Positions 1 to 6,128 are shown, counted from the stretch's first letter. The stretch is DNA of 7,490 bases from an uncultured Lachnospiraceae bacterium (GCA_910583815.1 CAJTZB010000081.1:3140-10629); one strand, 5' to 3'. Notes: generated from the sequence alone by a model not told the origin. Made by a program: numbers and translations.

Positions 1-90
1 AAGAGGCCAGGAGGATTTACTTGGCAATTTGGGTGGCAACGCGGAGAATTCCGTCCCATAATTTTTGTGGGGCAGAAGCTCCGCGTTTTT
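1..90 (+). promoter_or_regulatory. T-box leader of serS (3' part only)
   Basis: The stretch GGGTGGCAACGCGG at 31-44 is a T-box sequence, the conserved element that forms the antiterminator bulge and pairs with the NCCA end of uncharged tRNA. It sits just before an intrinsic terminator whose 5' arm it overlaps, which is the mutually exclusive switch expected of a T-box. A seryl-tRNA synthetase gene follows, so the sensed tRNA should be tRNA-Ser. Stem I with the Ser specifier codon lies left of the window and cannot be checked. Expected behaviour from the family: uncharged tRNA-Ser stabilises the antiterminator and allows readthrough into serS. Confidence 0.88.
40..90 (+). terminator. T-box regulated intrinsic terminator
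   Basis: CGCGGAG at 40-46 is the reverse complement of CTCCGCG at 79-85. An inner stem (TCCCA 54-58 with TGGGG 68-72, one G-T pair) extends the hairpin, and five Ts follow at 86-90. The 5' arm shares bases 40-44 with the T-box sequence, so terminator and antiterminator cannot form together. Confidence 0.88.
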
Positions 91-129
91 ATTTCGGTCT
101 GGCGACAGTATGCAGATACCGATGACCGA

Positions 130-235
130 GTGCCAAAAGGTGCGAAGCAGGAAGCCGATACCATATGGATTGCAGCAAGCTTGCTTGCAGGCAATCCATA
201 TGATACCGGCTCTGCTCCGAAGGGGCTTTTGGCAC
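130..235. repeat. 106-bp imperfect palindrome in the serS leader
   Basis: GTGCCAAAAG at 130-139 pairs perfectly with 226-235. AGCAG at 146-150 pairs with 212-216. The 20 bases 154-173 pair with 191-210 at 18 of 20 positions, and the tip is the perfect 12-bp palindrome AGCAAGCTTGCT at 174-185. The two mismatches in the long stem are A-C and C-A when read as plus-strand RNA, but become G-U wobble pairs in a minus-strand transcript. The element lies between the T-box terminator and the serS ribosome binding site, so it would be in the 5' untranslated part of the read-through mRNA. An outer pairing of TGCAGAT at 111-117 with 253-259 is possible, but a local hairpin at 245-259 would compete. It could be a MITE-like or REP-like hairpin, or an mRNA stability or processing element; the sequence alone does not decide. 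Confidence 0.75.
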
Positions 236-283
236 CCGGGTGCATGCAGACAATCTGCAGAATATGAAAAGGAGGAAGTTACC

Positions 284-1561
284 ATGTTAGACTTAAAATT
301 TGTAAGAGAGAATCCGGAAATCGTAAAACAAAACATCAGAAATAAGTTTCAGGAGAGCAAGCTTGATCTGGTGGATGAAGTGATTGCACTGGATGCAGAA
401 AGCAGAAGGGCGCAGCAGGAGGCAGATTCCTTACGTGCAGAACGAAAGAAGATTTCTAAGGAAATTGGCGGTCTGATGGCACAGGGGAAGAAGGAAGAGG
501 CAGAGGCAATGAAACAGAAAGTCAACGCATCTGCAGAACGCCTTGCAGAGCTGGAAGTAAAGGAAACGGAGCTTTCAGAGAAAATAAAGAAAATCATGAT
601 GATTATCCCGAATATCATTGACCCAAGTGTTCCAATCGGCAAGGACGACAGCGAAAATGTAGAAGTAGAGCGCTTTGGTGAGCCGGTGATTCCAGAGTTT
701 GAAATTCCGTACCATACGGAAATTATGGAGCGTTTCCACGGCATTGATCTGGACAGCGCAAGAAAAGTAGCAGGAAACGGTTTCTATTATCTGATGGGAG
801 ATATTGCAAGACTGCATTCCGCCGTGATTTCCTATGCCAGAGATTTTATGATTGGCAGAGGTTTCACGTACTGTGTGCCTCCGTTTATGATCCGCAGTGA
901 TGTTGTGACCGGAGTCATGAGCTTTGCAGAAATGGATGCGATGATGTATAAAATCGAAGGAGAAGATCTGTATCTGATTGGTACAAGTGAGCATTCGATG
1001 ATTGGTAAGTTTATTGATACAATCTTGCCGGAAGAGTCACTTCCTCAGACATTGACAAGCTATTCCCCTTGCTTCCGTAAGGAAAAAGGGGCGCATGGAA
1101 TTGAAGAGCGCGGCATTTACCGTATCCATCAGTTTGAAAAGCAGGAGATGATCGTAGTCTGCAAACCGGAAGAAAGCAAGATTTGGTTTGATAAGCTCTG
1201 GCAGAATACCGTAGATTTGTTCCGCTCACTGGATATTCCGGTTCGTACGTTGGAGTGCTGTTCCGGTGATTTAGCAGACCTTAAGGTGAAGTCGGTGGAT
1301 GTGGAGGCATGGTCCCCAAGGCAGCAGAAATATTTTGAAGTAGGAAGCTGCTCAAATCTTGGAGATGCTCAGGCAAGGCGCTTAAAAATCCGTGTAAATG
1401 GTGCAGACGGAAAATATTTTGCCCATACGCTTAATAATACGGTGGCAGCGCCGCCAAGAATGCTGATTGCATTTTTGGAAAACAACCTGAATGCGGATGG
1501 AACGGTCAATATTCCAAAAGCACTGCAGCCATATATGGGCGGACAGACAATCATAAAATAA
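284..1561 (+). CDS. serS: seryl-tRNA synthetase (class II), divergent motifs
   Basis: Charges tRNA-Ser with serine in the cytoplasm. The 425 residues match the usual SerRS length. The start is ATG 284, preceded by AAAAGGAGG at 267-275 (8-nt spacing); an upstream in-frame extension to 65 would run through the T-box terminator and the palindrome and is rejected. The N-terminal domain (about residues 1-110) is charged and heptad-rich, as expected for the tRNA-binding antiparallel coiled coil. The catalytic domain follows: T234-S-E236 (the TxE serine-site motif), motif 2 around C263-F-R265-K-E267 with H282-Q-F-E, and motif 3 around H381-T-L-N-N-T ending in R392. Motif 3 reads AAPPR where the common bacterial form reads roughly LAVGR, and motif 2 has GAHGIEERGIYR. 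These features, with the LIGTSEH block, remind me of archaeal-like SerRS sequences rather than the E. coli type. No terminator is seen between serS and the next gene, so some readthrough is possible. The function call is firm; the subgroup is inference from memory. Confidence 0.96.
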   Translation: MLDLKFVRENPEIVKQNIRNKFQESKLDLVDEVIALDAESRRAQQEADSLRAERKKISKEIGGLMAQGKKEEAEAMKQKVNASAERLAELEVKETELSEKIKKIMMIIPNIIDPSVPIGKDDSENVEVERFGEPVIPEFEIPYHTEIMERFHGIDLDSARKVAGNGFYYLMGDIARLHSAVISYARDFMIGRGFTYCVPPFMIRSDVVTGVMSFAEMDAMMYKIEGEDLYLIGTSEHSMIGKFIDTILPEESLPQTLTSYSPCFRKEKGAHGIEERGIYRIHQFEKQEMIVVCKPEESKIWFDKLWQNTVDLFRSLDIPVRTLECCSGDLADLKVKSVDVEAWSPRQQKYFEVGSCSNLGDAQARRLKIRVNGADGKYFAHTLNNTVAAPPRMLIAFLENNLNADGTVNIPKALQPYMGGQTIIK

Positions 1562-1584
1562 TGCCATCAGAAAGGAAGCAGGTG

Positions 1585-1613
1585 TTGACAATACAAGTAT
1601 AATTGTATACAAT
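1585..1613 (+). promoter_or_regulatory. Sigma-A promoter of the citrate-synthase-like gene
   Basis: TTGACA at 1585-1590 is a perfect -35 box and TACAAT at 1608-1613 a near-consensus -10 box, with an optimal 17-bp spacer. The promoter is 24 bp after the serS stop, giving the downstream gene its own transcription start around 1620, close to its ribosome binding site, so the untranslated leader would be short. Confidence 0.8.
1602..1613. promoter_or_regulatory. Candidate GntR/FCD-type operator over the -10 box
   Basis: ATTGTATACAAT is a perfect 12-bp palindrome that contains the whole -10 hexamer. A second inverted pair, ATACAA (1591-1596) and TTGTAT (1603-1608), overlaps it inside the spacer. 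GntR regulators of the FadR/FCD subfamily often bind TTGTATACAA-like sites; the Bacillus subtilis gluconate operator, as I remember it, has the same core. A binding protein here would block RNA polymerase. The natural candidate is the FCD regulator encoded at 4843-5520. The palindrome is seen directly; the link to that regulator is inference. Confidence 0.5.
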
Positions 1614-1636
1614 AAGACAGTAAGTCTAAGGGAAAT

Positions 1637-1642
1637 GGAGAG
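1637..1642 (+). promoter_or_regulatory. Ribosome binding site choosing ATG 1650
   Basis: GGAGAG at 1637-1642 lies 7 to 9 nt before ATG 1650, a normal distance. The alternative in-frame ATG at 1635 has only AAGGGAA directly touching it, which is too close, so the later start is preferred. Confidence 0.6.
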
Positions 1643-1649
1643 AGTGTCT

Positions 1650-3053
1650 ATGCAAAACAGAAGGGTCTATATTAACCCACACAATAACTTACTGTCTTTG
1701 GAAGAGCATATGTACGAGCTTGTGGATGTAAAGCAGCCAAATGTATTCCGCAACTTGTTTCCTTATGATGAAATTCCCAAGGTAGCATTCAATGACCGAA
1801 TCGTGCCCCATTGTTTTCCGGAGGAGATTTGGATTACAGATACAACATTCCGTGATGGGCAGCAGTCGCGTGCGCCGTATACGCCGGAGCAGATTGTCAC
1901 TATTTTTGACTATCTGCATAAGCTTGGTGGCCCAAATGGACTGATTCGCCAGAGTGAATTTTTTGTTTACAGTAAGAGGGACAGGGAAGCTCTCTATAAA
2001 TGCATGGAACGGGGCTACAAATTCCCAGAGGTGACAACGTGGATTCGTGCAACAAAGCAGGACTTTGAAATTGTAAAAGAAATCGGCATACGTGAAACAG
2101 GTATCTTGGTAAGCTGTTCGGACTACCATATTTTTTATAAGATGAAGATGACAAGGGCGCAGGCAATGAAGCACTATCTGAATATTGTCAGAGAATGCTT
2201 AGAAACCGGAATTGCGCCCAGATGCCATCTGGAAGACATTACTCGCTCTGATATTTATGGCTTTGTGATTCCGTTCTGCTTTGAACTGATGAAGCTTGGC
2301 GCAGAATATGGAATTCCGGTAAAAATCCGCGCCTGCGATACAATGGGCTATGGGGTCAACTATCCGGGCGCGGTGATTCCACGTTCCGTACCAGGCATTA
2401 TCTATGGTATTATGACGCATGGAGGCGTACCTTCTGAGTTAATCGAGTGGCATGGACACAATGATTTTTATAAGGCAGTCACAAATTCTTCAACAGCATG
2501 GCTATATGGTGCATCAGGAGTGAACTGTTCCCTGTTTGGAATCGGTGAGAGGACAGGGAATACTCCGTTAGAAGCTATGGTATTTGAATATGCACAGCTA
2601 AAGGGCACTTTGGATGGTATGGACACTACGGTAATCACCGAGCTTGCCGAATATTTCAAGAAAGAAATCGGCTATAAGATTCCGTCCCGAACCCCATTTG
2701 TCGGTGCTAACTTTAATGTGACAAGAGCCGGAATCCATGCAGATGGACTATTGAAAAATGAGGAAATCTATAATATCTTTGATACAGAGAAATTTTTGAA
2801 CCGCCCGGTTCTTGTGTCGGTGTCAAATACTTCTGGGCTTGCCGGAATCGCACACTGGATTAATTCATATTTTAAGTTAAAAGGTGAGGAAGCCATTGAC
2901 AAAAACAACCCGCTTGTACATAGGCTGAAAGAGTGGGTGGATGCAGAATACGAAGGCGGGCGTATTACTGTAATTACAGACAGGGAACTGTCCGAACAAA
3001 TTCAGCTTTATCAAGGTGAATTTGGAATGAATCTGCCGCCGGTAACAGAATAG
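1650..3053 (+). CDS. Probable Re-citrate synthase (isopropylmalate/homocitrate synthase family)
   Basis: An HMGL-like (DRE-TIM metallolyase) acyltransferase of 467 residues. It would condense acetyl-CoA with a 2-oxo acid; with oxaloacetate the product is citrate with Re stereochemistry. Numbering from the alternative ATG at 1635 (subtract 5 for the preferred start), the signature DTTFRDGQQ is at 69-77, the metal-binding HGHND at 273-277, and GIGERTGNTP at 302-311. The roughly 150 residues that follow resemble the communication region of these synthases. The protein ends without the leucine-binding allosteric (LeuA dimer) domain that full-length leuA products carry, although regulation-free family members also lack it. 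Automatic pipelines would likely call it 2-isopropylmalate synthase. I prefer Re-citrate synthase because clostridial members of this kind (the Clostridium kluyveri enzyme is the characterised case) are of similar length, an isocitrate-dehydrogenase-type gene follows, and no leuB, leuC or leuD is nearby. The gene has its own promoter and candidate operator. Substrate identity is inference; family membership is firm. Confidence 0.82.
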   Translation: MQNRRVYINPHNNLLSLEEHMYELVDVKQPNVFRNLFPYDEIPKVAFNDRIVPHCFPEEIWITDTTFRDGQQSRAPYTPEQIVTIFDYLHKLGGPNGLIRQSEFFVYSKRDREALYKCMERGYKFPEVTTWIRATKQDFEIVKEIGIRETGILVSCSDYHIFYKMKMTRAQAMKHYLNIVRECLETGIAPRCHLEDITRSDIYGFVIPFCFELMKLGAEYGIPVKIRACDTMGYGVNYPGAVIPRSVPGIIYGIMTHGGVPSELIEWHGHNDFYKAVTNSSTAWLYGASGVNCSLFGIGERTGNTPLEAMVFEYAQLKGTLDGMDTTVITELAEYFKKEIGYKIPSRTPFVGANFNVTRAGIHADGLLKNEEIYNIFDTEKFLNRPVLVSVSNTSGLAGIAHWINSYFKLKGEEAIDKNNPLVHRLKEWVDAEYEGGRITVITDRELSEQIQLYQGEFGMNLPPVTE

Positions 3054-3073
3054 AAAAACTCCCTTTTCAAAAT

Positions 3074-3081
3074 GGTATACC
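3074..3081. promoter_or_regulatory. Short palindrome GGTATACC before the PPOX remnant
   Basis: GGTATACC is a perfect 8-bp palindrome within TGGTATACCG, 27 bp before the remnant's start codon. It shares the GTATAC core with the candidate operator at 1602-1613 and could be a weaker site for the same regulator. Eight-base palindromes are common by chance, and no clear promoter accompanies it. Confidence 0.2.
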
Positions 3082-3108
3082 GACGCTATTTGCAAAGGAG
3101 ATAGCCCT

Positions 3109-3369
3109 ATGGGAAAATTAAGTCCAGAAGCTGAAAAAATAATGATTGAACGTTTTGGAAAAGATACGATTATTGCGTTGGCAACCGTAGAAAATGAAAT
3201 ACCCTATGTGCGGTATGTCAATGCATATTATGAGAATGGTGCATTTTATATTATTACATATGCGCTCTCAAATAAAATGAAACATATCGAAAACGATTCT
3301 GCTATTGCAATAGCTGGTGAATGATTTACAGCTCATGGAAAGGGTATCAACTTAGGTTATGAGTTTTAA
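3109..3369 (+). pseudogene. Broken PPOX-family (flavin split-barrel) gene
   Basis: The first 71 codons encode the N-terminal half of a pyridoxamine 5'-phosphate oxidase-like flavin-binding protein: an acidic helix, then strands IIALATVENEIPYVRYVNAYY and FYIITYALSNKMKHIEN. Translation stops at TGA 3322-3324. Reading through that TGA gives F-T-A-H-G-K-G-I-N-L-G-Y before a second stop, TAA 3367-3369. To my recollection intact relatives read G-(E/D)-W-F-T-A-H-G at this point, so the TGA most simply replaces a tryptophan TGG. The rest of the domain (relatives are about 130-145 residues) is missing. The ribosome binding site AAGGAG at 3095-3100 is well placed, so a short peptide may still be made. 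A functional 71-residue protein is unlikely because half the barrel is absent. Confidence 0.72.
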
Positions 3370-3497
3370 ACTTTAAATTCCGGTTTAAAGAATTGCTGGG
3401 TGAGTGTACTGGCAGCAGTGCTGTGGAACTTATTATCAGCAATAATCCAGACGGCACACAGCTCGGATTCCGGACGCTTCTGTGGCCGGAATACTGA
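3363..3497 (+). pseudogene. Coding-like gene tail, origin unknown
   Basis: In the frame offset from the PPOX remnant, an uninterrupted reading frame runs from just after a TGA at 3360-3362 to TGA 3495-3497. The part from 3390 reads like a real protein C-terminus: E-L-L-G-E-C-T-G-S-S-A-V-E-L-I-I-S-N-N-P-D-G, then T-Q-L-G-F-R-T-L-L-W-P-E-Y. It has mixed amino-acid composition and sensible codon choice. There is no in-frame ATG and no ribosome binding site, so it cannot be a normal gene by itself. I do not recognise the family. It may be the 3' end of a deleted gene, perhaps one that once lay between the synthase and icd. A chance open frame of 45 codons is a real alternative. Confidence 0.3.
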
Positions 3498-3529
3498 GCT
3501 AGATTATTTGTGTGCCGGAAGGGTTATTG
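3440..3529. repeat. 90-bp imperfect hairpin upstream of icd
   Basis: CAATAATCC at 3440-3448 pairs with GGGTTATTG at 3521-3529 (one G-T). CGGCACAC at 3452-3459 pairs with GTGTGCCG at 3510-3517. The inner arms AGCTCGGATTCCGG (3460-3473) and CCGGAATACTGAGCT (3486-3500) pair with one bulge, and nine bases at 3501-3509 form an asymmetric bulge. Direct repeats TGTGGAACTT at 3422-3431 and 3528-3537 lie at its edges. It ends 14 bp before the AGGAGG of icd and has no T-tract, so it is not an ordinary terminator. It overlaps the coding-like tail ending at 3497. It may be a small mobile-type hairpin, or an RNA structure affecting icd mRNA. Confidence 0.6.
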
Positions 3530-3555
3530 TGGAACTTTAATTAGGAGGACTTTAG

Positions 3556-4722
3556 ATGGATTACAGCGAAAAAATTGCAGCTGCAAAAGAAGTATTTGGG
3601 AAGCTTTTAGAAGAGCAGTTAAAGAGAGTGGAAGGAATGAAAGCCCAAGGCGGTTTTACAGATTATGCGGCTCTTCCTAAGATTGTCATAGGTGTGTGTG
3701 GCGGCGACGGCATTGGTCCTGCGATTACTTCACAGGCACAGCGAATTTTGGAATATCTGCTTTCGGATGAAGTAAAGTCAGGAAAAGTAGAGTTTAAAGT
3801 GATAGATGGACTGACCATTGAGCGCAGGGTGGAAGAGCATGCGGCAATTCCGGCTGACGTGCTTGCAGAGCTGAAAACCTGTGATGTTATTTTAAAAGGG
3901 CCTACAACGACACCACGCAAAGGCGATCCTTGGCCAAATGTGGAAAGTGCAAATGTGGCAATGCGTAAAGAGCTTGACTTATTTGCGAATGTTCGTCCGG
4001 TCCGCATTCCGGAGCAGGGCATCGACTGGACATTTTACAGAGAAAATACGGAGGGGGCCTATGCGGTAGGAAGCAAAGGCGTTCATGTGACGGAGGACCT
4101 TGGTGTAGATTTTACGGTAGTAACTACGCAGGGCTGTGAGCGTATTATCCGCGCTGCATTTGAATATGCAAAGGCAAATAAAAAGACAAGGGTTACAGCA
4201 GTAACAAAAGCAAATATTATCAAGACAACAGACGGTAAGTTTTTGGATGTATTCCGTGAGGTTGCAAAGGATTATCCGGAAATTACGGCGGATGACTGGT
4301 ATATTGATATTATGACCGCAAAACTGATTGATGAAAACCGCAGAAGAGAATTCCAGGTTATGGTGCTTCCAAACTTGTACGGAGATATTATTACAGATGA
4401 GGCAGCAGAATTTCAGGGCGGCGTAGGTACGGCAGGAAGCGCTAATATTGGCAAGCGTTATGCGATGTTTGAGGCAATTCATGGTTCTGCGCCTCGTATG
4501 GTTCAGGAAGGCAGAGAAAAATACGCCGACCCATGCAGCGTCATTCGGGCAGCAGCTATGCTGCTTGCGCATATTGGCTATACAGAACAGGCGGATAAGC
4601 TGTACCAAGCATTGGATATCTGTACGGTCACAGAGAAAAAGTATGTAATTACCGGACGCGATACCGGAGCAACCGGAGCGCAGTTTGCAGATTATATTAT
4701 GGAGACAATTGCAGCACTGTAA
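3556..4722 (+). CDS. icd: Isocitrate/isopropylmalate-family dehydrogenase, probable isocitrate dehydrogenase
   Basis: A 388-residue beta-decarboxylating dehydrogenase that would oxidise isocitrate to 2-oxoglutarate and CO2 with NAD(P)+. Start ATG 3556 follows AGGAGG at 3543-3548 with 7-nt spacing. Visible motifs: nucleotide-binding G49-G-D-G-I-G-P55; S131-A-N133-V-A-M-R137, equivalent to the Ser/Asn/Arg that hold isocitrate in E. coli Icd; YRENTEG at 161-167; the catalytic lysine in VTKANIIK (K218); metal-ligand aspartates D277 and D281 in NLYGDIITD; and cofactor loop HGSAP at 309-313. The residue after HGSAP is Arg314, where NADP enzymes such as E. coli Icd have Lys and NAD enzymes usually Asp, so NADP use is possible but not settled. 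The first 40 residues are a charged, helix-like extension ahead of the Rossmann-like core. The neighbouring citrate-synthase-like gene favours isocitrate over isopropylmalate as substrate. No clear terminator follows. Confidence 0.88.
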   Translation: MDYSEKIAAAKEVFGKLLEEQLKRVEGMKAQGGFTDYAALPKIVIGVCGGDGIGPAITSQAQRILEYLLSDEVKSGKVEFKVIDGLTIERRVEEHAAIPADVLAELKTCDVILKGPTTTPRKGDPWPNVESANVAMRKELDLFANVRPVRIPEQGIDWTFYRENTEGAYAVGSKGVHVTEDLGVDFTVVTTQGCERIIRAAFEYAKANKKTRVTAVTKANIIKTTDGKFLDVFREVAKDYPEITADDWYIDIMTAKLIDENRRREFQVMVLPNLYGDIITDEAAEFQGGVGTAGSANIGKRYAMFEAIHGSAPRMVQEGREKYADPCSVIRAAAMLLAHIGYTEQADKLYQALDICTVTEKKYVITGRDTGATGAQFADYIMETIAAL

Positions 4723-4842
4723 ATTCGGTTTAAGTTATGAAAAATAAAATGGGCTTTTTGATGTCCAAATCAAGACAGAGGAAAGCAATAAAAATGGAAG
4801 GCTACCCTTATCAAGTGACGATATGGAAAGGCATGGTTTTAC

Positions 4843-5520
4843 ATGGAAAGGAAAGAGAGAACAGAGGTTCAAAAAGAGGTGACAGATAAATATTCTTTAA
4901 GAGGAAGAGTATTTCACCGTATCAGAGAGGATATTTTATCTGGAAAATATAATGATAATGAAGAATTAAAAGAGACGACAATCGGCGCAGAGCTTGGTGT
5001 CAGCCGTACACCGGTGCGCGAGGCGCTTAGGCAGCTCGAATTGGAAGGCTTAGTCAATATTATCCCAAATAAGGGAGCATATGTAACTGGGATTTCCCAG
5101 AAGGATATTCATGATATTTATGTGATTCGTTCTTATTTGGAAGGACTTGCAGCAAGATGGGCATGTGAAAATATTACAGATGGGCAGATTGAGGAACTCG
5201 AAGAGATTCTCTATCTGTCAGAGTTTCATGCAAAAAAGCAGCACTATGAACAAGTAGTAGAACTGGACAATAAATTTCATGAGAACATTTACTGTGCTTC
5301 CGGCAGCAAAATTCTGGAGCATGAGCTGACAACATTCCATCATTATGTCGAGAGAATCCGAAAAAAGTCGCTTGGAAAAGAAGCAAGGGCGCTGAAGTCC
5401 AATGAAGAGCACAGGGCGATTTTAGAGGCTATCCGGCAGCGTGACGGACAGCTTGCAGAGAAGCTTGCGCATGAGCATATTATCCAGACAATTGAAAATA
5501 TGAATAAAGAAGGGCTGTAA
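4843..5520 (+). CDS. GntR-family transcriptional regulator, FadR/FCD subfamily
   Basis: A 225-residue DNA-binding regulator. Residues about 16-85 form the GntR winged helix; the helix-turn-helix is around ELGVSRTPVREALRQLELEG (50-69), and NKGAYV is the wing. Residues about 88-218 are the all-helical FCD ligand domain. D142, H146, H190 and H212 fit the D-x3-H...H...H metal-site pattern of the metal-binding FCD subclass, whose ligands are typically small carboxylates such as citrate, malonate or lactate. ATG 4843 has only a loosely placed GGAAAGG at 4825-4831, so the start is the likely but not certain choice. The rfbC start follows its stop by 2 nt. The carboxylate-binding type of domain and its position after icd suggest it senses a TCA-branch acid and controls the promoter at 1585-1613; ligand and target are inference. 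Confidence 0.9.
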   Translation: MERKERTEVQKEVTDKYSLRGRVFHRIREDILSGKYNDNEELKETTIGAELGVSRTPVREALRQLELEGLVNIIPNKGAYVTGISQKDIHDIYVIRSYLEGLAARWACENITDGQIEELEEILYLSEFHAKKQHYEQVVELDNKFHENIYCASGSKILEHELTTFHHYVERIRKKSLGKEARALKSNEEHRAILEAIRQRDGQLAEKLAHEHIIQTIENMNKEGL

Positions 5521-5522
5521 GC

Positions 5523-6089
5523 ATGGGGCAGATAAAAACAGAAAGCTGCAGTATTCCGGGGCTTGTTCTGGTTCACCCGAACCTTCACGAAGATGGCAGA
5601 GGTTATTTTATTGAGACATATCAGGAACAGGAATTTATGGAGGCAGGAATTACAGAGCATTTTGTGCAGGATAATGAGGCAAAATCTTCCAAAGGAGTAT
5701 TAAGAGGGCTTCATTTTCAGAAGAAATATCCGCAGGCAAAGCTGATGCGCACGGTTCAAGGTGCAATTTATGATGTTGCGGTAGATTTGCGAGAGGGTTC
5801 TGAGACGTTTGGGCAGTGGTTTGGAACAGTTCTTTCAGAGGAAAATAAATGTCAGTTCTATATCCCGAAAGGTTTTGCACATGGCTATTATGTGCTTTCA
5901 GAAACAGCTGTAATTGCCTATAAATGTACAGACTTTTATCATCCGGAGGATGAGGACGGCATTTGCTATAATGATGCAGAGCTTCAGATTGACTGGCCGC
6001 TTCCTGCGGGGACAGTGCCGCTTCTTTCTGCAAGAGATAAGCAGGCGCAGAGTTTTGCAGAGTATAAAGAGAAGAACGGTTTTCACTAA
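5523..6089 (+). CDS. rfbC: dTDP-4-dehydrorhamnose 3,5-epimerase
   Basis: A cupin epimerase of dTDP-L-rhamnose synthesis: it converts dTDP-4-keto-6-deoxyglucose to dTDP-4-keto-L-rhamnose, a cell-surface polysaccharide precursor. The 188 residues match the usual RmlC length. Visible signatures are FVQDNEAKSSKGVLRGLHFQ (47-66) with the catalytic-base His64, substrate-side R61 and K73, IPKGFAHGYYV (114-124), and D172 in LLSARDKQA, which fits the His-Asp catalytic dyad. The ATG lies 2 nt after the gntR stop, with the purine-rich end of gntR serving as ribosome binding site, so the two are probably co-transcribed and translationally coupled. The usual partners rfbA, rfbB and rfbD are absent from the window. 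Confidence 0.95.
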   Translation: MGQIKTESCSIPGLVLVHPNLHEDGRGYFIETYQEQEFMEAGITEHFVQDNEAKSSKGVLRGLHFQKKYPQAKLMRTVQGAIYDVAVDLREGSETFGQWFGTVLSEENKCQFYIPKGFAHGYYVLSETAVIAYKCTDFYHPEDEDGICYNDAELQIDWPLPAGTVPLLSARDKQAQSFAEYKEKNGFH

Positions 6090-6128
6090 TAGGAGAGATT
6101 GTCGTATACTGATAGTAAGGCTGGTATA

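Noticed and set aside
65..283. In-frame N-terminal extension of serS by 73 residues
   Set aside because: It would read through the T-box terminator and the long palindrome, has no SerRS-like sequence, and the ATG at 284 has a strong, well-spaced ribosome binding site.
3322..3324. TGA in the PPOX remnant as a selenocysteine codon or recoded tryptophan
   Set aside because: No convincing SECIS-like hairpin follows (only a 5-bp CTCAT/ATGAG pairing with a large loop), the family is expected to have tryptophan here, and the frame stops again after 14 more codons, far short of a full domain.
3979..4608. Long minus-strand open frame opposite icd
   Set aside because: It mirrors the codon structure of the well-supported icd gene, is rich in Cys, Asn and Ile as expected of a shadow frame, and matches no family I know.
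4723..4842. Promoter or terminator between icd and the GntR-family gene
   Set aside because: The only -35-like TTGATG (4758-4763) has no -10 box at a workable distance, and no GC-rich hairpin with a T-tract is present.
4794..4889. 31-codon ORF overlapping the start of the GntR-family gene (ATG 4794), possible leader peptide
   Set aside because: It has only a weak AGGAAAG upstream and no recognisable attenuation structure or repeated regulatory codons; chance is the simpler explanation.
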